Of a DNA stretch of 64,000 bases, positions 37,701 through 50,195 are shown one piece after another. The position numbers and the translations under genes were made by a program. This stretch comes from Trichuris trichiura (taxonomy: Eukaryota; Nematoda; Enoplea; Trichinellida; Trichuridae), in the NCBI GenBank assembly GCA_037903355.1, contig JBAJFE010000005.1, forward strand, positions 2,418,001 to 2,482,000. Direction: 5' to 3'. The first letter of the stretch is position 1, and each line of letters starts with the position of its first letter. The notes beneath the pieces are model-generated. The model was given only the letters and a program-made list of their open reading frames with translations. It was not told the DNA's origin and ran no database searches.

Positions 37701-40700
37701 CAGCTTTGAATCTTCGATCAGAAAGATATGCACAGACACGTAAGATACTCTGTAACTGTGCGCTAAAATGTGACTTGAGACCAACGATGTAGGAAACGAC
37801 TTGTTCAAACCATAAGAGGTCAAATTATTTGGAGTGTGTAGAGCGCAACTGTTCCGCATGACGTAGTTGCCCCCGCCGAACTTTTCAAATGACAAAAATG
37901 TCAGCAAACTCGCTTAGTTGCTCGACGGCACAACGGCTGGTAATATAAATAACGGACTGCGAGCAGCTGCCACAAGTGAACAATAGAATGAAGAGTTCCC
38001 AAGAGGAAAACGTTAAATTTATTAAAATTATTAAATCTTTGCCACTAAGGAAACAAAGTCAGTCCCATCTACGGGCAATGGCTGGACTAAATTTTGCCTA
38101 TCTCTGACGCGCGCAGTATCGATCATCACGATGGGGCTTTGGGCATTAAAAAACCAGCGCGAATTTGTTTTTTTCCTACGGGTGATACTCCGATGGAGTC
38201 GCTTCGCCTATGAGTCAGCGTGGAATATTTTATCCGCCTGTCAATGCTACGACGGCTAACACTTTATCTATTCAATTGTGGCTAAAGTCGACCTGTGCGG
38301 AATGGTGAACATCCGAAAAAGAGAACTCACCAATTTCGCTTTGGATGATGCTATATGGGGGTTTTCACTTGCGAAGGCAATTTGAATTACGTTATGGCCG
38401 TTAGGATATAGGCTTGAATAATTTCCTTCTTTGGCAGAACCCCCCGAGCGAATGGGCAAAGCAATAAAATGAGTTGACTAATTTTCCATTTGTCTTCAGT
38501 TTGCCGTCAGTGGTCAGCATTCGTCGGGTGGCGAGAGCTCATGCGACGATCGATCTCGACGCTTCGTTCGTCGTAGCGCCTCGGATCCGGATTGCACCAC
38601 TTCCAGTTCGGAACAGTCCTGCGATACGGTCATCTTTTTGGGCGCTCCCGGCGTACCTTACAAAGTCGACCCGACAATGGCGAAAAACCGCGGCATCAGC
38701 TGTTCACGGGAACAACAAACGCCGCCGCCTTCAATCGTTACCGCCACTAAGCACAGCGTCTCTTCCGACTTTTTACCTCAAAGACCGTCCGAATTGATGG
38801 TCAAAGGCCATGTGCAAGAGCAACAGTCGCGCTCGATCGACAAGAAAAAGTTGGTCGTCGAAGAATGGATCGACGGACCAAAGGCTCGACCCTTTGCGCC
38901 AAAGGTGACGGATATCGGTTCGTCGTCGACGCGTTTGTTGATGGAACAGAGCAAGCGCGAACGTGTAAAACAATGGATAGCGACTCAGGAGAAGGAGCGA
39001 CTGTTCTCTCAAACCCAATTGTACCCATATTTTAGTCCAGACGACGTTGAAACTACATCAAACTTCGCCAACGTCAATTCAGCCGTTCTTCAGTCCGTTG
39101 CAAAGGAAGAGGAGCTCCCTATGGTGGCTGCTGCTAGCAAGTCCGCCTCCTATAGTCAATGCCCTTTGCGTCTTCTTCTCCCGCCTTCGTGCAATATGCC
39201 TGAAGTCCGTTACTTGGAAGATATCGCCGAGGTGGAAGAAGAGTCCCTTTCGGAAAAGTTGTCTCGTCATTCAACCGCTTCGGATAGAAAATGCCCATCG
39301 GCCAATACGGAAAAGAAGTACAAACCGACGGAGGCGGATCGAACCAGGGCTTACTTGGACGGTATAACCAAGTCGGTATCAGCTGCCTTTTCTGACATAG
39401 GCGGTCGATTGAGAATACTAAGTTTTGAAGAAGTTGAAACGCCATACGATTCCGTCTCGGTTAGATCAGGTTCACGCGATAGTTATAGCAACAACGACGA
39501 TGACGTCATGGATGAAAGCCCATTGTCAGACGAGGATCTCGAACGAGCTATGGAAGCCAGTATGAGCTCCGTGCGATCGCATGAGATACTGCAAAAGTTG
39601 AAGGCTGAATCGAAGTTTCTTACCAACTCTAATCTGAGCTTCACTTCCGCATGCGGCTATCCCAAAGCTAATGACAGCTTATCTTCAAATCCAGTTAGCG
39701 TCTACAAATCGCTCTCGCCGGCCTACCAGTCCCATTCGGAGTACGTCTCGCTGTCGCAACGTACGGATCCGGAAGGTAAGGAAAGGTCGTACGAGGAATT
39801 CAATGGCTCCGCGGAGATGCTAAAGAAATTTGCAACCCATTCGGCCTACGGCGAATTTATCGAAAAGCCAATGGTGACCCAAAGCGAGGAGGAACCAAAA
39901 GAACCGTCGTCATTTCAAACAAAGGCCGTATGTCCGCAGTCCATTTTGTCCAAGGTATGGACAGGGCACGCAACCACTACCTTGGACAATCGTTCGTCCC
40001 ACGTGCCAGTGTTGAGCAGTTTTGGCAAATCTTCCATTCCAACCGCCGCGGCAAATGTCAACGCCTGCCGCGGCCCAATGGATTTTGCCTCTAGCATGCA
40101 GAGAGCCAAAATGGTCGAACCTAAAGCGACTAACGAGACGGCCACCAAAGTTGGCAAATTTACCAGAGCCGTTAAGGAGTCAAAGCTGCCCAGGTGCTCT
40201 ACGATCGGTGGGACAAGGCCGAAAAAGGCTGCTGAACTTGCAGCGGAAAGGTCTGCCATGAAAAAGTCTGACAAGATGTCCGCTAGTAACAAATCGCCGC
40301 TCAGTTTTCTTCGACCGTACAGGACCGCTGTAAAGCAGGCAAACAGAGGGTCCGTATCACCTGGTCGACGTACTTCGTCCGGTTACGACTCAGGTCCAGA
40401 AAGCGGTATTGGCGCCGCTGCTTTCCAGGGTCGCTCCTACGCAAGGATCGTTTCGCCGTATGCCAAGGTGACTCAGCCCAAGACGAATCCGCGTTCCAGC
40501 AGCGGTCTAGGCAGCGAAAATAGCTCGGCCGTTAGCTCGGATCCAGGCAGCGGAACCCATCGCAAAGGTGCCCTTCACAGGACGACCGGTGGCCGATTGT
40601 CGCTGGGAAATGCCCAAAGGATGAATCGCAATTCGGCAGCTCACAGTTCCGGCTACGAGAGCACCGGCACCAAGGATCAACACGACCACGCTAAACCGTC

Positions 40701-41457
40701 AACACTTGTCTGTTCGGAGTCACCGCCAGAGACGGAAGTGCTTTCGCCCACTCAACGGAGTCCAAAAAGATGTTGGCTGCTAAGTAAGTGAGACTGAACT
40801 TTCAGGATAAAAGCAAATTGGGGATAATTTGAATTTCCAAGTTACCGCCACTGAGCTGCCTATGCCACTAGTTATTCTTCTATTTAAGGTTTCATGGGAA
40901 AGGGTTCCAGAAGCGCTCCTCAAAGTCCCGGATCTCCACCGTCGGTAGTCGCGGGTGCCACTGTTGCTCCTTCGTGCAGTTCGCCGCAAGAGAGAACGCT
41001 CAGCGGTCGACGTTGCTCCAATTTTGCGCGGGAAAGCACGGATAGTAAAGTAATGGCAAAGGTGGAAGAAGCAAGACGAGAACAGGAAATGCTCAAGCTC
41101 GAGCTACGTAAAGCCAAGGATCGACTGTGCGTCCCTCCGAACAAATGGACTTACGATTGTAAGTTTTCAGATCAGTTTGGGTTATAGCTATTAATATTAA
41201 ACAGTATCCCAAAACGTCAACCCGTACTTTTAATGGGATGTTCACAGAATTTAAAATAAATTACATTTTGTGCTACAAAAGCTCGACAGTAACTTCTTAT
41301 TTCAGTGCACGTACTTGACTGCATGGGATACAATGAATCAAGCATGCTCGAAGCGTTGCTACAAGAGACGAAGATCCTTGAGAAACGGGTCATTGCGTGC
41401 AAATCACATGTTCAGCTGATCACAGTGTTCGACAGTTGTCCTACTCAATCCTCCTAA
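34720..41457 (+). CDS. vab-8: Kinesin-like protein of the KIF26/VAB-8 family
   Basis: Exons joined in phase: 34720-34841, 35259-35502, 36084-36290, 36339-36448, 36510-36790, 36850-36936, 37296-37440, 37499-37667, 38500-40783, 40889-41158, 41306-41457; 1356 residues. The motor domain lies at about 123-455: LKVIVRL, DAAFGCDDSL, P-loop FGHTGSGKT, LGVIPCAISW, RFTVRVSAMEL, EKAAHYLDMAL, SRLHLIDLGSGEK. The typical KIF26 linker SSGGESSCDD and SSSEQSCDTVIFLG follows, then a 700-residue Ser-rich tail and a C-terminal helix ending KSHVQLITVFD. Known members guide long-range cell and axon migration and bind microtubules without ordinary motility. Met 34720 has an in-frame TGA nine bases upstream. An extra phase-0 exon at about 35648-35930 is possible, and more 5' exons cannot be excluded. 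Confidence 0.93.
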
Positions 41458-43984
41458 CCTATGGAGAGCTGTCCAACATTGTCGTCATTCCTTATGGCGG
41501 CTATCCATCTTCAACATAGACTGACTGACTACTCGTTAGCTTTGAGCAGCGGCACAACCGGGTTTGTATATAACAATAAGCGTGTACCTTTGTGCCTATG
41601 TCAAAGAAGGTGCATTTCTCGAAGACAACTTTGAGCTTCGAGGAAGTAAAACTTACGAAGTTAAAAAGAGTTGTCCTATACGCGCACTGAACCTCAAAGA
41701 AAATAACTGCTTTTCTACGCGGTCTACAAAATGTTATCGGGTGAAGTGAAACGCAAATTACGTCACCTATTGTAAATCGCGAGATACACAATCTTAATAT
41801 GCAAATTTTAACTTGGCGCCTTTTTTTGAGGATAACACAGGGAAAAAGCTATATTTGATGCGCAACTCGTTTGCTCACTCTAAGAACAAAGTCGATGAAT
41901 GACTTACTTTTTGGCTTTTCGGTTGAATGGATCGCCGGATGAGCTCTGCAACGCGCATGTTCAGGCAATCAATTTTTCTTTCCGCTTTCGGGGCGTCGCA
42001 AAACAACGCCCGTACGGAGAAACGATGCATCAACCGACGATCATTGCTCGTCTGAGCATTCATCAATATTATGCACTTAAAAAGTTGACGGAACAAATTT
42101 TCAAAGTGTTCAAGCCTGCAAAATTTTCCAACGCTAGGCCAAATGGCGTAAAACGCAACAACATTCCCCTGGAAAGTTACCTTATATGGAAGGCAGCCAA
42201 CCAATACAGTAAAGAATATATATAAGCATCTTTTCTCGCTTCGCGCCGCCCGAAACCTGGTGCAAACGTGGGTGAGAAAAAGCGTTGTTAAAATGGGCGC
42301 TTACTTTTGGCATTTTGTATCGGCGGCAAACCAGTTCGTCACATGATTTCATACCTGCGCATCAATGAGGCTACTGTCAGTTTTGCGCGGAAGGCTTCCT
42401 TGGTTAAAAGCGAAAGAAAAAGCTTTCTAAGTGACCACTCTAGCGTAAAAAGTTAAATTCTCGGATCGACAATACAAAAGTCATAACAAAAATTACCTTT
42501 GAAAGTCGTGTACTCAGCAGGTGCTCATTTGCATATTATTGATTTTGAAAAAAAGAAAGTCGGCTGGCATAAAGCAAAACGCCGTTGGGTGCGTTGACAA
42601 CAAAATGGCAAGGCATATTTGGTCAATGGATGAGACGGAAAGCAATATGCGGAAGCGAGGAAGAACTTTCTCCCGACGAGATGTTGCAAAACAAATCGTA
42701 TAACGCTAGTCGCAATATCACGTGACGACATACAACGTCAGATGTGCAATAGAAAATTTCGCTCCTTTGTAAAAACGCTTTATTTGGCCATTCAGCGGAA
42801 ACGTAATTATATTGACTTCATAGCTGTTCGCGCGCCGATTATGCGCAACGCCTTCTGAAGGGCTTGCTAATTTTTCGATCATTCATATATCGCCTGCTGA
42901 GTCATACAACGCACCAACGGCGAAGCGGCGCTTCACGCTGCGATCAGAACCACTATATTAAAAACGGAGAATTGCGTCTACATTAAAACCGCAGTCATAT
43001 TATTCGCAGTTTCACATATCCTTTCGTATATGTATAAGAAAAATACACAATCGATTTAAGCAGATATTAAAACGATGAAAATTTGGCTTCTTGGTACGGG
43101 ACTGTAAGTTTTCATGTCGAAATATCTCTTTTCTTACGGAATGTCTCGTTAAAGGTATAAAAACTTTATGAGCTCCGGAGCTCATAAAGTTTTTTATACC
43201 TTTAACAGGATATTTCGTAAAAAAGAGATACTTCGACATTAAAAATACTACAAAATTCGCTGAGGCAAAATTACGCTCAAATATTCGCTCATTTTAATTG
43301 CGTATGTGCTAACATTTTCTTTTCCCATTAATGGACAGAAGCAAAACGATGCTACGGGATTACTTGTAGATATAAACGTGTGCGCATGTCGAGCAACTAA
43401 ATTGATTTAGAGTTCTCTTAATTTCAATTGACAATTGCCTTTCTCGGACGCATCCCATAAAAGCCATACTAGTAAAAGCTGACTACAGAAACATTTAAGT
43501 TTAATCGTCTGAGCTAAGTGCTTTTTGATTATAGCTCTACATTAAACGCGTGATTACTATGTCGACAAAAGATGCCGAAGTTACAAGATACGTCGGCCTT
43601 CAATTTCGCTTAAAGAAGGAGCGTATAACAACAAAAAATAGCTTTCTTTCGAGAACCATTTGGACGCAAAGCTGATAGTGCGCCTACGTGTAAACAAAGC
43701 AAAAACATTAGAAAGCACTATCGCGCTCGGCTCAACAGTGCAATATGGCTTGGAAAATGCGCTCGATGGACCGACAACATAAAGAGAAAAAAAGAGAGAG
43801 AGAAAGAGAGAAAAGCTCTTCGGTAAAAGCAAACAACAATGCGTGACGACGGATGTAGCCGATGCGGACTCGCACACACTATGGTAAACGATGACAAGAC
43901 AAATTTTTGTTTCGTTTAAATTTTGTTATAGCTATCGTTTCTGCGGAAGGAGATGAACCCAGTGAAAAAAAGAAGAGAGTTCAG
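41458..43984. other. Intergenic region between the kinesin-like and homeobox genes
   Basis: No gene recognised. Short open frames (for example 41899-42225 plus) lack similarity. A near-perfect palindrome lies at 43115-43238 and a (GA)n run at 43788-43812. Confidence 0.45.
43090..43240. mobile_element. Fold-back element with near-perfect 62 bp arms
   Basis: The arms 43115-43176 and 43177-43238 mirror each other about GAGCTCCGGAGCTC with only a few mismatches. The left side is preceded by TTCTTGGTACGGGAC at 43089-43103, the word shared with other fold-backs in the window. It has no coding potential. Confidence 0.75.
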
Positions 43985-45957
43985 CTATGCTTGATAATGA
44001 AAAATGGGACCGCCAAGCCCGTGACTAGGATTCATTCGAAGCGCCGTCAAACTTTTGCTGTACCAATCCTCCGGATCGCAACTGTTCGCCATCGATGGCG
44101 CCATATTAAAGTGGGCTGCCGGATGCGACGGGTAATTCGACTGAGGCGCCGCTTGATAGGGCGCTGAACGACCCGGCATTGACATAGACATTCCTGCGTG
44201 AGCCACCGCGTACGGTTGGTATCTACCGATGCCACAAAATATATATTACACGCGGAGACGATTTTTGTTTTCACAATCACCCTCACCCTCGAGAAGGAAC
44301 CGTTTGCGGTGCGTACATGTTGCGCATCATCGGTGCGTTGCAATGGGTCGGCAGCACCGGCGGAGCCAAGGCTTTTTGTAGCTGCTTTTCCTGCTTCCTG
44401 TATTTGGCGCGTCTATTCTGGAACCACACCTTAAAACAGAACTCCTCTGTACACACACATATAGCGCAAAGCGCCTTTTTTGACTATAGCGCGCTTCTTA
44501 GTCATAACAGGCGGTCTCACCAGGACCACCAACTCCGAACAGACCATTGTCCATCACTGCATGACGTACACGATTGGACATCTGCCATTCAACTCATGGT
44601 CAAAAGAGGACAACCGTAAAGCATTATACTTCCTTCTTTAGCGTGCTTAAGCGGCCAGTAATCATGGATCACCCACTTTCTATGGTCATCTGTTCGCTCG
44701 GACTACGCTTCTGCTGCCGTAAAAGCCTATTTTGCATAAAATGTCAACAAAATGAATTACTGTAGATTTGTGGACGATGCTCATTGCGCTGTCGGTGGTT
44801 GCCTATTCTGATTGGACTTTTAAGGGAGAAAAGGGAGACCAGTCGAAGAACATAATTAGCAACCAACTTCTGCTAGGAGTGGTGAACAAGTAGCGATCAA
44901 TAGCCACAATCGATGGCACGTTCCTTCATGTGCGCATTCATTATATGCGCTTCTGCATTTCACCGGATAACTCGATTATCCCTTGATGGAGTGGTGCCAC
45001 TAGCAACTCTACAGTATACTGCAGAATTTGCTTTCCCGTCGGTCCAAGATCTCAACTTGTCGAGCGAAAGGAGCGCCCATTGGGATAGCGAACGTAGTCA
45101 AGTTGCTGTCCAGATGGTCAACCTCAACCGGGGCCATCGCCCCCTACCGTTCGCAATTAAGTCACTTATTTTGTAACCGTTGGCGATCACACCAACTACT
45201 ACTCATCACTTCTAGTTCGAGGATCAATAAGCGCCTATGGATAAGCAAAAACAAAAGCGTACAATCCTTACCTGTATACGAGCTTCGTTCAACTTTGTCA
45301 CGCGTGCCAACTCTTCGCGAACGTATATGTCCGGATAGTGACTTTTGCCAAAGGCGGCTTCCAACTCTTGCAACTGCTCCTGCGTGAAAGTTGTACGATG
45401 GCGACGACGCGCCGGCGTTGGTGGCACACTTGCTGCACCGGTTGACGACGCGTAAGAGTTGCGATCCGACTTTATTTTTTTGAAAGCACCTTCTATTTAA
45501 TAAAAGAAAAAAGAAGGATAAGAGCAAATAGCAAATACAGTTTGACATTAATCAACAAAAATACATGGACAATTTCTGCCGCATTAGTAATTATACAAAT
45601 TTAACATGTGAGGAAATAAAATAGAATTTTACCACTGTTGTCGCCAATGGCAGCTGCCGGATTTCGCTGAGAAACGGATAGCGACACCTGGTCGGACAAG
45701 TTATAATATGGGTTATGATGATGGTAGCTGGTGACCGAAACAGTCGGCGGTGGGTCACATTTCACCTTTCCAATAAGGGAAGCGTCATGCTGCGTTTGGG
45801 ATGATGGCACTTCATTGCCAGTAACGGACGGTCGACCAGAGCATCCACCGACAAGACCAACCGGGGTGCCGTTGGGCGCGTTGGCTAACACTACTGCCGC
45901 AGCAGCTGCAGCGGCCGCTGCGGCGGCAGCGGAGTTCGACGAAGCCAGATCAGCCAT
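43985..45957 (-). CDS. unc-42: UNC-42/Prop1-type paired-like homeodomain transcription factor
   Basis: Four exons (45633-45957, 45272-45492, 44287-44429, 43985-44222) encode 308 residues. The N-terminus has twelve consecutive Ala. The homeodomain (about 136-195) begins [20 protein letters not shown], includes [20 protein letters not shown], and ends in helix 3 [17 protein letters not shown]. An intron splits RIQ from VWF, a common homeobox position. The C-terminal [12 protein letters not shown] resembles the OAR-like end of UNC-42. The family works in the nucleus to set neuron identity. Lysine/glutamine choices around QEKQLQKAL fit UNC-42 rather than Phox2 or Prrx. Confidence 0.9.
45899..45934 (-). 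repeat. Poly-alanine coding tract
   Basis: Twelve Ala codons in a row in exon 1 of the homeobox gene. They use GCT, GCC, GCA and GCG in mixed order, so the tract is kept at the protein level rather than being a pure triplet expansion. Confidence 0.85.
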
Positions 45958-46619
45958 AGTTGCGCAAAAGCGATGAGATTTAATTTATTACCATCGCCGA
46001 TTGAATCTATTTGCTTGGTATTAGCGGTTTAACCCAACTGCCACCTTTACTTATTGCATTGTAGTCAGATAACGCTACTGTAATGCAAACGAAGTTAAAC
46101 ATGTAAATGCAAGAGCAGCCATCGCTCGTTGACAAAATGGAAAAGAGGTTCGGCAGTATGCCTTATTCGGTTGCCAATCATTGATGGGCAAAGACTTTGC
46201 CGCTCAACGATTGGTCGTCACCATCCTGGCGGACATTGCTTGATCCAATAAACTGATCCGTAATTGAATTTGATGCGCTACTCATGCAAAAGTCGCTTCG
46301 AATTTGTGCCCTTGTCAACAGTAAATACATACTGGTCGAGTGCCCTGATTGGCTGCAGCATCTTTGAGGCGGCGAAAATTGACCACTCCTCTCTGCATGT
46401 TAGAAACGACTGCTGACTGGACGCTGTCGTATAGCTGCTGACCAGCTCTTACGTAAATTCAAACATAGAATCAATCAATGTGCGCATTTAAGGAAAAAAA
46501 CCATAGTCGAACAGCCAATGGACCCAAGCGACCACACCTGCTCATCGTTATTCCATCTCTCTTTTCATAACGCGGATACAAGCGGCAGGCGTAGGCTAAG
46601 TGAATCAAAAGCAACATAT
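45958..46619. other. Spacer between homeobox and FRMD8-like genes
   Basis: Contains the promoter side of the homeobox gene and the 3' flank of the FRMD8-like gene. No gene is seen; short minus-strand frames at 46471-46686 are out of frame with the FRMD8-like tail. Confidence 0.45.
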
Positions 46620-49147
46620 TCACGCCAAACAATGTTCCATAGAACTGTCGTTTGGTTCGCGGCTGTAATCGACGTTTTGCATCCATCTTGACCGTATGCT
46701 TTCGGGCATGTCAAGGCAAACGTTTTTGCGGATGTCAAATAAGGCAGAGACAATTGTGTCGGTTCTATTTTCAAAAAAATTCTCAAACGTTTCGTCCAAA
46801 TGTCTAAAGCTACCGCACTGTCCTTCTTGAGCTGTTGCAACGCTGTCAAGGAGCGCCTCCATAAGAGGTGCCTGCTTTGAAGCGATGGCAATCATATTAT
46901 TCAACTGCGTCCTATCGTCAGCGGGAAATAGGAGAACCAAAAGAGGATCATTATTTTGACTGCCTTCCAAAGAGCACCATTTCATTGCAGCTATGTTTAT
47001 GGTCAGCAATGGAATCCGACTGGTCTCGTTTATAATACAAAGCCAGCATGAATTGATTGTGACAATCGCTGGCACATGTCGGGTACGCCACCATCGGCAA
47101 TGCAGCTCGATTAGTCCAAAGAAAACGGCTGACCTTAAAGGTTGAACCATCGTCACTCATCTTACGGAAGAAGTCGTACCCGTAGCCAGGATGTTGCCTG
47201 CTAAGTCGGAGGTATCGTTTCTGCAGTTCATTCTTAGACAGAGCAGACATTTCTTCGTATTGTTCCATGATGGCAGCCTCGACTCCGGCGCATCCGGAAA
47301 TTGCCCATCCAAACAACGACCATCCACGAACGGAAGGCAAAACATGTTCGGGAAAAAAGTCTTCAATTGCGTCACTTCAATATTGCATCTTTCGCTGATT
47401 GGGGAAATTCAATAAAACGGAAGCGCTGCTGTACCGTATAAGATGTAGCGTATGAATATTGGAGTTCGATGGGCCCCATTCAATGGCCATTTGAATTGCA
47501 GCCAAACGTACGCATTGATCGACCGGAAGTGGTCTGTATCCGGACAAAGTGTAATCTTTCGCGTCCAAATAGAGCACCTCCAAACTTTTCTCCTCTCCTT
47601 CGAGCTTAAATTTTTAAACAAAAGAAACGTTGTGTTAATTTTTCCTCTTTCGCATAATAGAAATTCGCCCACAACGGAAATAACCCCGACTGAACGAGCT
47701 TAAGTTTGAAATGCCAACTCTGCTCTGACTTTGACTTTGTTCAGTTGCTGACTAGCTTCCGAATATGCAAATCATCATTCAAACGCGCGACGTAAGGAAG
47801 ACGACGTGTAATGAAAAATGGTTGCCTTTTCTTCATTGAAGTGCCAACCAATTTTCAGCGGTTGTATGCAAATTAAAAAGCTAATCAGTGGCCGGACGAT
47901 GGATGAGACGGAAAACTACTTTCAATAGTATAAAAAATGCAAAAATAGTTTGGAATGTTCACAACCTCAGTCTACTCACGTAAACAATTCATTCGTTTAT
48001 TACGTTACTAACAAAGAAGTGATTTGTTGGCTCTTTAAAATTTGATATCCATTTTAATTTGCAGGAAAGTTTTTGAAAGGTTGGCAAGCACTTTAGTCAA
48101 ATTCGTAACATTAGCAACAACGCGGAGATATCTGCCTGAAATCGTGATTCACATTACTAACTATATACGTATGCGTTACGTGTATAAATTCGAGATCTTT
48201 TTTTTCTTTTTCTTCATAACGGGTTTCTTTATTTGTTCCAAAGTTTTTACGCGGAATCGTACCCGCTGCTTGTTAAACGTTTTTGCAATAAACGTTTAAC
48301 AAACAAACAACGAGTACAATTCCGCGTAAAAACTTTGGAAATAAATTCGAGATAACGAAAGCACATTTACAATACCGTGTCAGGCCATTTTTCTTTTAGT
48401 CGGTTGTATTGAAAAAAGTGACTGACCAAGGAAAGGCTAAGCAGAAGCTATATGCATCATACAGAATATATCAAGTAAACAATAATATGAACATACCGAG
48501 TGATGCTATTGTTTTAATTAATGAAGCAGGGAGCGAAATGACGCAAACAAAAACGGAGTTTCAAACAGTATACACTCAAAGACTACGTGTAAATGGTAAC
48601 TTCTATGTTTGCATATAAGCCTAAAGGGTGCTGTCGTCAATAAGCATAAATTATAGTTTCACTATACATGATGTATCTCTTATAAGCGTAAATATTAATA
48701 AAATATTTAAAACAACAATACTTTTTAGGCGAGATTTTAAAGTTATCGTTCTGGCTGTTGGTTAATGCTTTAATAATTTGCATACGGCTGAACAATAAAG
48801 GAACTTTTGACGCCTTTCTGACCCTAATGTCAGTTATGCTCACAGATTCTTACGTCAAGAATTTCAATTCGCCTCAATAAACGCTCACTAATCAGGTAAG
48901 TGTACACATAAAGAAGAAGAGGACGAGAAAACATTCATGGTCTTATAAGCTTAGAAATAGATATGAATGCAAGTAGCAGAAAAGACTAAAGCCAAAACGA
49001 AATATACTATACCAAAACAAGCTTAGACAACTCAGCAGCTCTAACTGCAGTTGAGAAAAAGTACAAGTGTTAAATATAGACATGCAAGCAACAAAATATT
49101 TGTTGAACCATAGTGTAAATGTATTAAATAAATAAATAAATAAATAA

Positions 49148-49205
<58 letters not shown>

Positions 49206-49466
49206 TGTCAAGTTTCTTTTACGGAAAGTTTGTCCAGTTGAAAAATTTTTAATATTCCAGAGTTTTCGGGCCAAACGAGACCCGTCTTTTCAGCGGTGTT
49301 AAAATAAAGTAATGAAGAAACCTACTTTATTTTAACACCGCTGAAGACGGGTCTCGTTTGACCCGAAAGCTCCGGAATATTAAAAATTTTTCAACGGGAC
49401 AAGCTTTCCGTAAAAGAAACTTGACATGAAACTATACGGTCCCGTACCAAGAAGTTGCATCTACAA

Positions 49467-49536
<70 letters not shown>

Positions 49537-49799
49537 GTTTCTTGGTACGGGACCGTAGAGTTTCATTAGGCTGCTTCTTTTACGGATTGTAAGTCCCGTT
49601 GAAAAATTTTAATACTAATTTTCCCGGAGCTTTCAGGTCAAACGCGACCCGTCTTCAGCGGTCTTAAAATGGTCTTAGACACCTTACTCATTACATCATT
49701 TTAAGACCGCTGAAAACACGTTGCGTTTGACCCGAAAGCTCCGCGAAAATTAGTATTAAAATTTTTCAACGGGACTTACAATACGTAAAAGAAGCAGCC

Positions 49800-49876
<77 letters not shown>

Positions 49877-50119
49877 TTTCGAAAAGACAGGATGTCTTTT
49901 AACAGGCTTGAATAGTTTCATAGTAGATCTTCAGATTCACGGGTTTGGCCTGTTGGATGTATCTGTAAGTAAACTTCAAAATGCCCTACCAACGGATGGA
50001 TGAGCAAATTGTAAGAGAAAATACATAAGTATCCATCCATCCGTTGGTAGGGCATTTTGAAGTTTACTTACAAATACATCCAACAGGCCAAACCCGTGAA
50101 TCTGAAGATCTACTATGAA

Positions 50120-50195
<76 letters not shown>

